DNA of 64,000 nucleotides, from positions 17,667 through 81,666 of the forward strand of contig CAWUCF010000103.1 in assembly GCA_963920575.1 (NCBI GenBank), read 5' to 3'. Source of the DNA: Narthecium ossifragum (taxonomy: Eukaryota > Streptophyta > Magnoliopsida > Dioscoreales > Nartheciaceae). The notes below the pieces were generated by a model. That model ran no database searches. It had not been told where the DNA came from and saw nothing but the letters and a program-made list of their open reading frames with translations. Shown one piece after another: positions 47,351 to 60,100 of this stretch. Position 1 is the stretch's first letter. The number at the start of each line of letters is the position of its first letter. A program made the translations under genes and the position numbers.

Positions 47351-49150
47351 TGCTAAATTTTTTTCTTATTTCTCATTCATTTTTTTGCTGAATATCATCC
47401 CAGGCAGGCCACCTCGAAGCCCCTGGCCTCCGGATCGAGCACGTCAAATCCCTGGATCCTCAGCCTCCAAAATAGCAAGCTTTTACCTTTTACCTTTTTT
47501 GCCTTTTCCTTCACTTTTTTATACTAGGCCTTGCTAATATTTTTTCTTATTTCTCATTCATTTTTTTACTGAATATCATCCCAGGTAGGCCTCCTCGAAG
47601 CACTTGGCGACCGAATCGGGCACGTCGAATCCTCAGATCCTCAGCCTCCAAAATAGCAAGCTTTTACCTTTTACCTTTTTTGTCTTTTCCTTCACTTTTT
47701 GATATTAGGCCTTGCTAATTTTTTTCCCTTTTTCTCATTCATCTTTTTGCTAAATATCATCCTAGGCAGGCCTCCTCGAAGCCCCTGGCCACCGGATCGA
47801 GCACGTCGAATCCCCGGATCCTCAGCCTCCAAAATAGCAGGCTTTTACCTTTTACCTTTTTTGCCTTTTCCTTCACTTTTTAATACTGGGCCTTGCTAAT
47901 TTTTTTTCTTATTTCTCATTCATTTTTTTGCTGAATATCATCCCAGGCAGGCCTCCTCGATGCCCCTGGCTACCGGATCGAGCACGTCGAATCCCCGGAT
48001 CCTCAGCCTCCAAAATAGCAAGCTTTTACCTTTTACCTTTTTTGCCTTTTCCATAACTTTTTAATACTAGGCCTTGCTAATTTTTTTTGTTATTTTTCAT
48101 TCATGTTTTTGCTGAATATCATCCCAGGCAGGACTCCTCGAAGCCCCTGGCCACCGGGTCGAGCACGTCGAATCCCCAGATCCTCAGCCTCCAAAATAGC
48201 AAGCTTTTACCTGTTACCTTTTTTGCCTTTTCCTTCACTTTTTAATACTGGGCATTGCTAATTTTTTCCTTATTTGTCATTCATTTTTTTGCTGAATATC
48301 ATCCCAGATAGGCCTCCTCGAAGCTCTTGGCGACCGAATCGGGCACGTCGAATACTCAGATTCTCAGCCTCCAAAATAGCAAGCTTTTACCTTTTACCTT
48401 TTTTGTCTTTTCCTTCACTTTTTGATATTAGGCCTTGCTAATTTTTTTCCCTTTTTCTCATTCATCTTTTTGCTAAATATCATCCTAGGCAGGCCTCCTC
48501 GAAGCCCCTGGCCACCGGATCGAGCACGTCGAATCCCCGGATCCTCAGCCTCCAAAATAGCAAGCTTTTACCTTTTACCTTTTTTGCCTTTTCCTTCACT
48601 TTTTAATACTAGGCCTTGCTAATTTTTTTTCTTATTTCTCATTCATTTTTTTGCTGAATATCATCCCAGGCAGGCCTCCTCGATGCCCCTGGCTACCGGA
48701 TCGAGCACGTCGAATCCCCGGATCCTCAGCCTCCAAAATAGCAAGCTTTTACATTTTACCTTTTTTGCCTTTTCCATCACTTTTTAATACTAGGCCTTGC
48801 TAATTTTTTTTGTTATTTTTCATTCATGTTTTTGCTGAATATCATCCCAGGCAGGACTCCTCGAAGCCCCTGGCCACCGGGTCGAGCACGTCAAATCCCC
48901 GGATCCTCAGCCTCCAAAATAGCAAGCTTTTACCTGTTACCTTTTTTGCCTTTTCCTTTACTTTTTAATACTGGGCATTGCTAATTTTTTTCTTATTTGT
49001 CATTCATTTTTTTGCAGAATATCATACCAGATAGACCTCTTCGAAGCTCTTGGCGACCGAATCGGGCACGTCAAATCCTCAGATCCTCAACCGCCAAAAT
49101 AGCAAGCTTTTACTTTTTACCTTTTGCCTTTTTTGATTTTTCCTTCACTT
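47350..49150. repeat. 723-bp HOR (4-mer), two copies and a partial third
   Basis: Four monomers recur at 723 bp (47,699 and 48,422), with GATATTAGGCC, TCATCCTAGGCAGG, CTCGATGCCCCTGGCTACCG and TTTTTTTTGTTATTTTTC as shared markers. A related, more changed unit follows about 730 bp later (49,152), carrying a longer heptamer tract near 49,115. Confidence 0.8.
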
Positions 49151-52100
49151 TTTGATACTAGGCCTTGCTAATTTTTTTCCCTTTTTCTCATTCATCTTTT
49201 TGCTAAATAACATCCCAGGCAGGCCTCCTCGAAGCTCCTGGCCACCGGATCGAGCACGTCGAATCCCCGGATCCTCAGCCTCGAAAATAGCAAACTTTTA
49301 CCTTTTACCTCTTTTGCCTTTTCCTTCACTTTTTAATACTAGGCCTTGCTAATTTTTTTTCTTATTTCTCATTCATTTTTTTGCTGAATATCATCCCAGG
49401 CAGGCCTCCTCGATGCCCCTGGCCACCGGATCGAGCACGTCGAATCCCCAGATCCTCAGCCTCCAAAATAGCAAGCTTTTACCTTTTACCTTTTTTGCCT
49501 TTTCCTTCACTTTTTAATACTAGGCCTTGCTAATTTTTTTTCTTATTTCTAAAACATTTTTTTGCCGAATATCATATCAGGCAGGACTCCTCGAAGCCCC
49601 TGGCCACCGGGTCGAGCACGTCGAATCCCCGGATCCTTATCCTCCAAAATAGCAAGCTTTTACCTTTTACCTTTTTTGCATTTTCCTTCACTTTTTAATA
49701 CTGGGCATTGGTAATTTTTTTTCTTATTTCTCATTCATTTTTTTGCTGAATACCATCCAAGATAGGCCTCCTCGAAGCTCTTGGCGACCGAATCGGGCAC
49801 GTCGAATCCTCAGATCCTCAACCTCCAAAATAGCAAACTTTTACTTTTTACCTTTTACCTTTTTTGCCTTTTCCTTCACTTTTTGATACTAGGCCTTGCA
49901 AATTTTTTTCCCTTTTTCTCATTCATCTTTTTGCTAAATATCATCCCAGGCAGGCCTCCTCGAAGCCCCTGGCCACCGGATCGGACACATCGAATCCCCG
50001 GATCCTCAGCCTACAAAATAGCAAGCTTTTACCTTTTACCTTTTTGCCTTTTCCTTCACTTTTTGATACTAGACCTTGCTAATTTTTTTTCTTATTTCTC
50101 ATTCATGTTTTTGCGGAATATCATCCCAGGCAGGCCTCCTCGAAGCCCCTGGCCACCGGATCGACCACGTCGAATCCCCGGGTCCTCAGCATCCAAAATA
50201 GCAAGCTTTTACCTTTTTCCTTTTTTGCCTTTTCCTTCACTTTTAATACTAGGCCTTGCTAATTTTTTTTCTTATTTCTCATTTATTTTTTTGCTGAATA
50301 TCATCCCATGTAGGCCTCTTCGAAGCTCTTGGCGACCGAATCGGGCACGTCGAATCCTCAGATACTCAGCCTCCAAAATAACAAGCTTTTACCTTTTACC
50401 TTTTTTGCCTATTCCTTCACATTTTGATACTAAGCCTTGCTAAGTTTTTTCCCATTTTCTCATTCATTTTTTTGCTGAATATCATCCCAGGCAGACCTCC
50501 TCGAAGCCCCTGGCCACCGGATCCACCACGTCGAATCCCCGGATGCTCAGCCTCCAAAATAGCAAGCTTCTACCTTTTACCTTTTTAGCCTTTTCCTTAA
50601 CATTTTAAATACTAGACCTTGCTAATTTTTTTTCTTATTTCTCATTCATTTTTTTGCTGAATATCATTTCAGGTAGGCCTCCTCGAAGCTCTTGGCGACC
50701 GAATCGGGCACGTCGAATCTTCAGATCCTCAGCCTCCAAAATTGCAAGCTTTTACCTTTTATCTTTTTTGCCTTTTCCTTCACATTTTGATACTAGGCCT
50801 GCTAATTTTTTTCCCTTTTTCTCATTCATGTTTTTGCTGAGTATCATCCTCGGCAGGCCTCCTCGAAGCCCCTGCCCACCGGATCGCGCACGTCGAATCC
50901 CCGGGTGCCCAGCCTCCAAAATAGCAAGCTTTTACCTTTTACCTTTTTTGCCTTTTCCTTCACTTTTTAATACTAAGCCTTGCTAATTTTTTTTCTTATT
51001 TCTCATTCATTTTTTTGCTGAATATCATTCTAGGCAGGCCTCCTCGAAGCCCCAGGCCACCGGATCGAGCACGTCGAATCCCCGGATCCTCAGCCACCAA
51101 AGTAGCAAGCTTTTACTTTTTACCTTTTTGCCTTTCCTTCACTTTTTTATACTAGGCCTTGCTAATATTTTTTCTTATTTCTCATTCATTTTTTTACTGA
51201 ATATCATCCCAGGTAGGCCTCCTCGAAGCTCTTTGGGACCGAATCGGGCACGACGAATCCTCAGATCCTAAGCCTCCAAGATAGTAAGCTTTTACCTTTT
51301 ACCTTTTTTGTCTTTTCCTTCACTTTTTGATACTAGGCCTTGCTAATTTTTTTCCTTTTTTCTCATTCATCTTTTTGCTAAATATCATCCCAGGCAGGCC
51401 TCCTCGAAGCCCCTGGCCACCGGATCGAACACGTCGAATCCCCGGATCCTCAGCCTGCAAAATAGGAAGCTTTTACCTTTTAACTTTTTGCCTTTTCCTT
51501 CACTTTTTAATACTAGGCCTTGCTAATTTTTTTTCTTATTTCTCATTCATTTTTTTGCTGAATATCATTCCAGGCAGGCCACCTCGAAGCCCCTGGCCTC
51601 CGGATCGAGCACGTCGAATCCCCGGATCCTAAGCCTCCAAAATAGCAAGCTCTTACCTTTTACCTTTTTTGCCTTTTCCTTCACTTTTTTATACTAGGCC
51701 TTGCTAATATTTTTTCTTATTTCTCATTCATTTTTTTACTGAATATCATCCCAGGTAGGCCTCCTCGAAGCTCTTGGCGACAGAATCGGGCACGTCGAAT
51801 CCTCAGATCCTCAGCCTCCAAAATAGCAAGCTTTTACCTTTTACCTTTTTTGTCTTTTCCTTCACTTTTTGATATTAGGACTTGCTAATTTTTTTCCGTT
51901 TTTCTCATTCATCTTTTTGCAAATTTCATCCTAGGCTGGCCTCCTCGAAGCCCCTGGCCACCGGATCGAGCACGTCGAATCCCCGGATCCTCAGCCTCCA
52001 ATATAGCAAGCTTTTACCTTTTACCTTTTTTGCCTTTTCCTTCACTTTTTGAAACTAGGCCTTGCTAATTTCTTTCCCTTTTTCTCATTCATCTTTTTGC

Positions 52101-55100
52101 TAAATATCATCCCAGGCAGGCCTCCTCGAAGCCCCTGGCCACCGGATCGGACATGTCGAATCCCAGGATCCTCAGCCTACAAAATAGCAAGCTTTTACCT
52201 TTTACCTTTTTGTATTTTCCTTCACTTTTTAATACTAGGCCTTGCTAATTTTTTTTCTTATTTCTCATTCATTTTTTTGCTGAATATCATACCAGGTAGG
52301 TCTCTTCGAAGCTCTTGGCGACCGAATCGGGCACGTCGAATCCTCAGATCCTCAGCCTCCAAAATAGCAAGCTTTTACCTTTTTCCTTTTTTGCCTTTTC
52401 CTTCACATTTTGATACTAAGCCTTGCTATGTTTTTTCCCTTTTTCTCATTCATTTTTTTGCTGAATGTCATCCCAGGCAGACCTCCTCGAAGCCCCTGGC
52501 CACAGGATCCACCACGTCGAATCCCCGGATCCTCAGCCTCCAAAATAGCAAGCTTTTACCTTTTGCCTTTTCCTTCACTTTTTAATACTAGGCCTTGCTA
52601 ATGTTTTTTCTTATTTCTCATTCATTTTTTTGCTGAATATCATCCCAGGCAGGCCTCCTCGAAGCCCCTGGCCACGGGATCTAGCACGTCGAATCCCCGG
52701 ATCCTTAGCCTCCAAAATAGCAAGCTTTTACCTTTTACCTTTTTAGCCTTTTACTTCACATTTTGATACTAAGCCTTGCTAATTTTTTTCCCTTTTTCTC
52801 ATTCATCTTTTTGCTGAATATCATCCCAGGCAGACCTCCTCGAAGCCCCTGGCCACCGGATCGACCACGTCGAATCCCTGGATCCTCAGCCTCCAAAATA
52901 GCAATCTTTTACCTTTTACCTTTTACCTTTTTTGCCTTTTCCTTCACTTTTTAATACTAGGCCTTGCTAATGTTTTTTCTTATTTCTCATTCATTTTTTT
53001 GCTGAATATCATCCCAGGCAGGCCTCCTCGAAGCCCCTGGCTACGGGATCGAGCACGTCGAATCCCCGGATCCTCAGCCTCCAAAATAGCAAGCTTCTAC
53101 CTTTTACCTTTTTACCCTTTTCCTTAACTTTTTAATACTAGGCCTTCCTAATTTTTTTTCTTATTTCTCATTCATTTTTTTGCTGAATATCATTCCAGGT
53201 AGGCCTCCTCGAAGCTCTTGGCGACTGAATCGGGCACGTCGAATCCTCAGATCCTCAGCCTCCAAAATTGCAATCTTTTACCTTTTATCTTTTTTGCCTT
53301 TTCCTTTACATTTTGATACTAGGCCTGCTAATTTTTTTCCCTTTTTCTCATTCATCTTTTTGCTGAGTATCATGCTCGGCAGGCCTCCTCGAAGCCCCTG
53401 CCCACCGGACCGCGCACGTCGAATCCCCTGATGCTTAGCCTCCAAAATAGCAAGCTTTTACCTTTTACCTTTTTTGCCTTTTCCTTCACTTTTTAATACT
53501 ATGCCTTGCTAATTTTTTTTCTTATTTCTCATTCATTTTTTTGCTGAATATCATTCGAGGCAGGCCTCCTCGAAGCCCCTGGCCACCGGATCGAGCACGT
53601 CAAATCCCCGGATCCTCATCCTCCAAAATAGCAAGCTTTTACCTTTTACCTTTTTTGCCTTTTCCTACACTTTTTAATACTAGGTCTTGCTAATATTTTT
53701 TCTTATTTCTCATTCATTTTTTTACTGAATATCATCCCAGGGAGGCCTCCTCGAAGCTCTTGGTGACCGAATCGGGCATGTCGAATCTTCAGATCCTCAG
53801 CCTCCAAAATAGCAAGCTTTTACCTTTTACCTTTTTTGTCTTTTCCTTCACTTTTTGATACTAGGCCTTGCTAATTTTTTTCCCTTTTTCTCATTCATCT
53901 TTTTGCTAAATATCATCCCAGGCAGGCCTCCTCGAAGCCCCTGGCCACCGGATCGGACACGTCGAATCCCCGGATCCTCAGCCTGCAAAATAGGAAGCTT
54001 TTACCTTTTACCTTTTTGCCTTTTCCTTCTTTTTTTGATACTAGGCCTTGCTAATTTTTTTTCTAATTTCTCATTCATCTTTTTACTGAATATCATTCCA
54101 GGCAGGCCTCCTCGAAGCCCCTAGCCACCGGATTGAGCACGTCGAATCCCCGGGTCCTCAGCCTCCAAAATAGCAAGCTTTTACCTTTTACCTTTTTTGC
54201 CTTTTCCTTCACTTTTTAATACTAGGTCTTCCTAATATTTTTTCTTATTTCTCATTCATTTTTTTACTGAATATCATCCCAGGTAGGCCTCCTCGAAGCT
54301 CTTGGTGACCGAATCGTGCATGTCGAATCTTCAGATCCTCAGTCTCCAAAATAGCAAGCTTTTACCTTTTACCTTTTTTGCCTTTTCCTTCACTTTTTAA
54401 TACTAGGCCTTGCTAATTTTTTTACTTATTTCTCATTCATTTTTTTGCTGAATATCATCCCAGGTATGCCTCCTCGAATCTCTTGGCGACCGAATCGGGC
54501 ACGTCGAATCCTCAGATGCTCAGCCTCCAAAATAGCTTTTACCTTTTTTGCCTTTTCCATCACTTTTTGATACTAGGCCTTGCTAATTTTTTTCCCTTTT
54601 TCTCATTCATCTTTTTGCTAAATATCATCCCAGGCAGGCCTCCTCGAAGCCCCTGGCCACCGGATCGGACACATCGAATCCCCGGATCCTCAGCCTACAA
54701 AATAGCAAGCTTTTACCTTTTACCTTTTTGCCTTTTCTTTCACTTTTTGATACTAGGCCTTGCTAATTTTTTTTCTTGTTTCTCATTCATTTTTTTGCTG
54801 AATATCATCCCAGGCAGGCCTCTTCGAAGCTCCTTGCCACCGGATCGAGCACGTCGAATCCCCGGATCCTCAGCCTCCAAAATAGCAATCTTTTACCTTT
54901 TACCTTTTTTGCCTTTTCCTTCACTTTTTAATACTATGCCTTGCAAAATTTTTTTCTTATTTTTCATTCATTTTTTTGCTGAATAAAATTCCAGGCAGGC
55001 CTCCTCGAAGCCCCTGGCCACCGGATCGAGCACGTCGAATCCCCGGATCCTCAGCCTCCAAAATAGCAAGCTTTTACCTTTTACCTTTTTTGCCTTTTCC

Positions 55101-55300
55101 TTCACTTTTTAATACTAGGCCTTGCTAATTTTTTTTCTTATTTCTCTTTCATTTTTTTGCTGAATATCATTCCAGGCAGGCCTCCTCGAAGCCCCTGGCC
55201 ACCGGATCGAGCACGTCGAATCCCCGGATCCTCAGCCTCCAAAATAGCAAGCTTTTACCTTTTACCTTTTTTGCCTTTTCCTTCACTTTTTAATACTAGG
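49150..55300. repeat. Satellite block with a period of about 2,527 bp (14-mer)
   Basis: Segments at 50,654 and 51,327 recur at 53,180 and 53,855 (offsets 2,526 and 2,528). They share AGGCCTGCTAATTTTTTTCC (one T lost from GGCCTTGC), GCTGAGTATCAT and CTGCCCACCGGA. Similarity between copies is lower than in the 19-mer, with heptamer gains and losses, so this is an older or less homogenised HOR. Confidence 0.65.
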
Positions 55301-55301
55301 C

Positions 55302-56025
55302 CTTGCTAATATTTTTTCTTATTTCTCGTTCATTTTTTTACTGAATATCATCCCAGGTAGGCCTCCTCGAAGCTCTTGCCGACCGAATCGGGCACGTCGA
55401 ATCCTCAGATGCTCAGCCTCCAAAATAACAAGCTTTTACCTTTTACCTTTTTTGCCTTTTCCATCATTTTTTGATACTAGGGCTTGCTAATTTTTTTCCC
55501 TTTTTCTCATTCATCTTTTTGCTAAATATCATCCCAGGCAAGCCTCCTCGAAGCCCCTGGCCACCGGATTGAGCACGTCGAATCCCCGGATCCTCAGCCT
55601 ACAAAATAGCAAGCTTTTACCTTTTACCTTTTTTGCCTTTTCCTTCACTTTTTAATACTAGGCCTTGCTAATATTTTTTCTTATTTCTCGTTCATTTTTT
55701 TACTGAATATCATCCCAGGTAGGCCTCCTCGAAGCTCTTGCCGACCGAATCGGGCACGTCGAATCCTCAGATGCTCAGCCTCCAAAATAACAAGCTTTTA
55801 CCTTTTACCTTTTTTGCCTTTTCCATCATTTTTTGATACTAGGGCTTGCTAATTTTTTTCCCTTTTTCTCATTCATCTTTTTGCTAAATATCATCCCAGG
55901 CAAGCCTCCTCGAAGCCCCTGGCCACCGGATTGAGCACGTCGAATCCCCGGATCCTCAGCCTACAAAATAGCAAGCTTTTACCTTTTACCTTTTTTGCCT
56001 TTTCTTTCACTTTTTAATACTAGGC
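55302..56025. repeat. Exact-looking 362-bp dimer duplication
   Basis: Two adjacent dimers, 55,302-55,663 and 55,664-56,025, appear identical by eye, including unusual shared changes: TTTCTCGTTCATT, CTCTTGCCGACCG, AAAATAACAAGC, CCATCATTTTTTGATACTAG and GGGCTTGC. They are the most recent-looking local duplication in the window. Confidence 0.85.
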
Positions 56026-59000
56026 CTTGCTAATTTTTTTTCTTATTTCTCATTCATTTTTTTGCTGAATATCATTCCAGGCAGGCCACTTCGAAGCCCC
56101 TGGCATACGGATCGAGCACGTCGAATCCCCGTATCCTCAGCCTCAAAAATAGCAAGCTTTTACCTTTTACCTTTTTTGCCTTTTCCTTCACTTTTTTATA
56201 CTAGGCCTTGCTAATATTTTTTCTTATTTCTCTTTCATTTTTTTGCTGAATATCATTCCAGGCAGGCCACTTCGAAGCCCCTGGCCTACGGATCGAGCAC
56301 GTCGAATCCCCGGATCCTCAGCCTCCAAAATAGCAAGCTTTTACCTTTTACCTTTTTTGCCTTTTCCTTCACTTTTTTATACTAGGCCTTGCTAATATTT
56401 TTTCTTATTTCTCATTCATTTTTTTACTGAATATCATCCCAGGTAGGCCTCCTCGAAGCTCTTGGCGACCGAATCGGGCACGTCGAATCCTCAGATCCTC
56501 AGCCTCCAAAATAGCAAGCTTTTACCTTTTACCTTTTTTGTCTTTTCCTTCACTTTATGATACTAGGCCTTGCTAATTTTTTTCCCTTTTTCTCATTCAT
56601 CTTTTTGCTAAATATCATCCCAGGCAGGCCTCCTCGAAGCCCCTGGCCACCGGATTGAGCACGTCGAATCCCCGGATCCTCAGCCTCCAAAATTGCAAGC
56701 TTTTACCTTTTACCTTTTTTGCCTTTTCCTTCACTTTTTAATACTAGGCCTTGCTAATTTTTTTTCTTATTTCTCATTTATTTTTTTGCTGAATATCATT
56801 CCAGGCAGGCCACTTCGAAGCCCCTGGCCTACGGATCGAGCACGTCGAATCCCCGTATCCTCAGCCTCAAAAATAGCAAGCTTTTACCTTTTACCTTTTT
56901 TGCCTTTTCCTTCACTTTTTTATACTAGGCCTTGCTAATATTTTTTCTTATTTCTCATTCATTTTTTTACTGAATATCATCCCAGGTAGGCCTCCTCGAA
57001 GCTCTTGGCTACCGAATCGGGCACGTCGAATCCTCAGATCCTCAGCCTCCAAAATAGCAAGCTTTTACCTTTTGCCCTTTTTGCTTTTTCCTTCACTTTT
57101 TGATACTAGGCCTTGCTAATCTTTTTCCCTTTTTCTCAATCATCTTTTTGCTGAATATCATCCCAGGCAGACCTCCTCGAAGAACCCGGCCACCGGATCG
57201 ACCACGTCGAATCCCTGGATCCTCAGCCTCCAAAATAGCAAGCTTTTACCTTTTACCTTTTTTGCCTTTTCCTTGACTTTTTAATACTAGGCCTTGCTAA
57301 TGTTTTTTCTTATTTCTCATTCATTTTTTTGCTGAATATCATCCCAGGCAGGCCTCCTCGAAGCCCCTGGCCACGGGATCGAGCACGTCGAATCCCCGGA
57401 TCCTCAGCCTCCAAAATAGCAAGCTTCTACCTTTTACCTTTTTAGCCTTTTCCTTAACTTTTTAATACTAGGCCTTGCTAATTTTTTTTATTATTTCTCA
57501 TTCATTTTTTTGCTGAATATCATTCCAGGTAGGCCTCCTCGAAGCTCTTGGCTACCGAATCGGGCACGTCGAATCCTCAGATCCTCAGCCTCCAAAATTG
57601 CAAGCTTTTACCTTTTATCTTTTTTGCCTTTTCCTTCACATTTTGATACTAGGCCTGCTAATTTTTTTCCCTTTTTCTCATTCATCTTTTTGCTGAGTAT
57701 CATCCTCGGCAGGCCTTCTCGAAGCCCCTGCCCACCGGATCGCGCACGTCGAATCCCCGGATGCTCAGCCTCCAAAATAGCAAGCTTTTACCTTTTACCT
57801 TTTTTGCCTTTTCCTTCACTTTTTAATACTATGCCTTGCTAATTTTTTTTCTTATTTCTCATTCATTTTTTTGCGGAATATCATTCTAGGCAGGCCTCCT
57901 CGAAGCCCCTGGCCACCGGATCGAGCACGTCGAATCCCCGGATGCTCAGCCTCCAAAATAGAAACCTTTTACCTTTTACCTTTTTTGCCTTTTCCTTCAC
58001 TTTTTAATACTATGCCTTGCTAATTTTTTTTCTTATTTCTCATTTATTTTTTTGCTGAATATCATTCTAGGCAGGCCTCCTCGAAGCCCCTGGCCACCGG
58101 ATCGAGCACGTCGATTCCCCAGATGCTAAGCCTCCAAAATAGCAAGCTTTTACCTTTTACCTTTTTTGCCTTTTCCTTCACTTTTTAATACTATGCCTTG
58201 CTAATGTTTTTTCTTATTTCTCATTCATTTTTTTGCTGAATATCATCCCAGGCAGGCCTCCTCGAAGCTCCTTGCCACCGAATCGGGCACGTCGAATCCT
58301 CAGATGCTCAGCCTCCAAAATAGCAAGCTTTTACCTTTTACCTTTTTTGCCTTTTCCATCACTTTTTGATACTAGGCCTTGCAAATTTTTTTCCCTTTTT
58401 CTCATTCATCTTTTTGCTAAATATCATCCCAGGCAGGCCTCCTCGAAGCCCCTGGCCACCGGATCGGACACATCGAATCCCCGGATCCTCAGCCTACAAA
58501 ATAGCAAGCTTTTACCTTTTACCTTTTTGCCTTTTCCTTCACTTTTTGATACTAGGCCTTGCTAATTTTTTTTCTTGTATCTCATTCATTTTTTTGCTGA
58601 ATATCATCCCAGGCAGGCCTCTTCGAAGCTCCTGGCCACCGGATCGAGCACGTCGAATCCCCGGATCCTCAGCCTCCAAAATAGCAAACTTTTACCTTTT
58701 ACCTTTTTTGCCTTTTCCTTCACTTTTTAATAGTATGCCTTGCTAATTTTTTTTCTTATTTTTCATTCATTTTTTTGCTGAATAACATCCCAGGTAGGCC
58801 TCCTCGAAGCCCCTGGCCACTGGATCGAGCACGTCGAATCCCCGGATCCTCAGCCTCCAAAATAGCAAGCTTTTACCTTTTACCTTTTTTGTCTTTTCCT
58901 TCACTTTTTAATACTAGGCCTTGCTAATTTTCTTTCTTATTTCTCATTCATTTTTTTGCTGAATATCATCCCATGCAGGACTCCTCGAAGCCCCTGGCCA

Positions 59001-60100
59001 CCGGGTCGAGCACGTCGAATCCTTGGATCCTCAGCCTCCAAAATAGCAAGCTTTTACCTTTTATCATTTTTGCCTTTTCCTTCACTTAAAAATACTGGGC
59101 ATTGCTAATTTTTTTTCTTATTTCTCATTCATTTTTTTGCTGAATATCATCCCAGATAGGCCTCCTCGAAGCACTTGGCGACCGAATCGGGCACGTCGAA
59201 TCCTCAGATCCTCAACCTCCAAAATAGCAAGCTTTTACTTTTTACTTTTTACCTTTTTTTGCCTTTTCCTTCAGTTTTTGATACTAGGCCTTGCTAATTT
59301 TTTTCCTTTTTTCTCATTCGTCTTTTTGCTAAATGTCATCCCAGGCGGGCCTCCTCGAAGCCCCTGGCCACCGGATCGGACACGTCGAATCCCCGGATCC
59401 TCAGCCTACAAAATAGCAAGCTTTTACCTTTTACCTTTTTGCCTTTTCCTTCACTTTTTAATACTAGGTCTTGCTAATTTTTTTTCTGATTTCTCATTCA
59501 TGTTTTTGCTTAATATCATCCCAGGCAGGCCTCCTCGAAGCCCCTGGCGACCGGATCGACCACGTCGAATCCCCGGGTCCTCAGCATCCTAAATAGCAAG
59601 CTTTTACCTTTTACCTTTTTTGCCTTTTCCTTCACTTTTTAATACTAGACCTTGCTAATTTTTTTTCTTATTTCTCATTCATTTTTTTGCTAAATATCAT
59701 CCCAGGTAGGCCTCTTCGAAGCTCTTGGCGACCGAATCGGGCACGTCGAATCCTCAGATCCTCAGCCTCAAAAATAGCAAGCTTTTACCTTTTTTGCCTT
59801 TTCCTTCACATTTTGATACTAGGCCATGCTAATTTTTTTCCGCTTTTCTCATTCATCTTTTTGCTGAATATCATCCCAGGCAGACCTCCTCGAAGCCCCT
59901 GGCCACCGGATCGACCACGTCGAATCCCGGGATCCTCAGCCTCCAAAATAGCAAGCTTTTACCTTTTACCTTTTTTGTCTTTTCCTTCACTTTTTAATAC
60001 TAGGTCTTGCTAATGTTTTTTCTTATTTCTCATTCATTTTTTTGCTGAATATCATCCCAGGCAGGCCTCCTCGAAGCCCCTTGCCACGGGATCGAGCACG
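56026..60100. repeat. Mostly monomeric satellite block
   Basis: About 22-23 monomers. Related units recur locally: GGCCACTTCGAAGCC with TACGGATCG at about 56,087, 56,270 and 56,810; three successive units with ACTATGCCTTGC at about 57,830, 58,013 and 58,196. A TTT-to-AAA change gives CACTTAAAAATAC at 59,083. No long HOR repeat is obvious inside the block. Confidence 0.65.
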
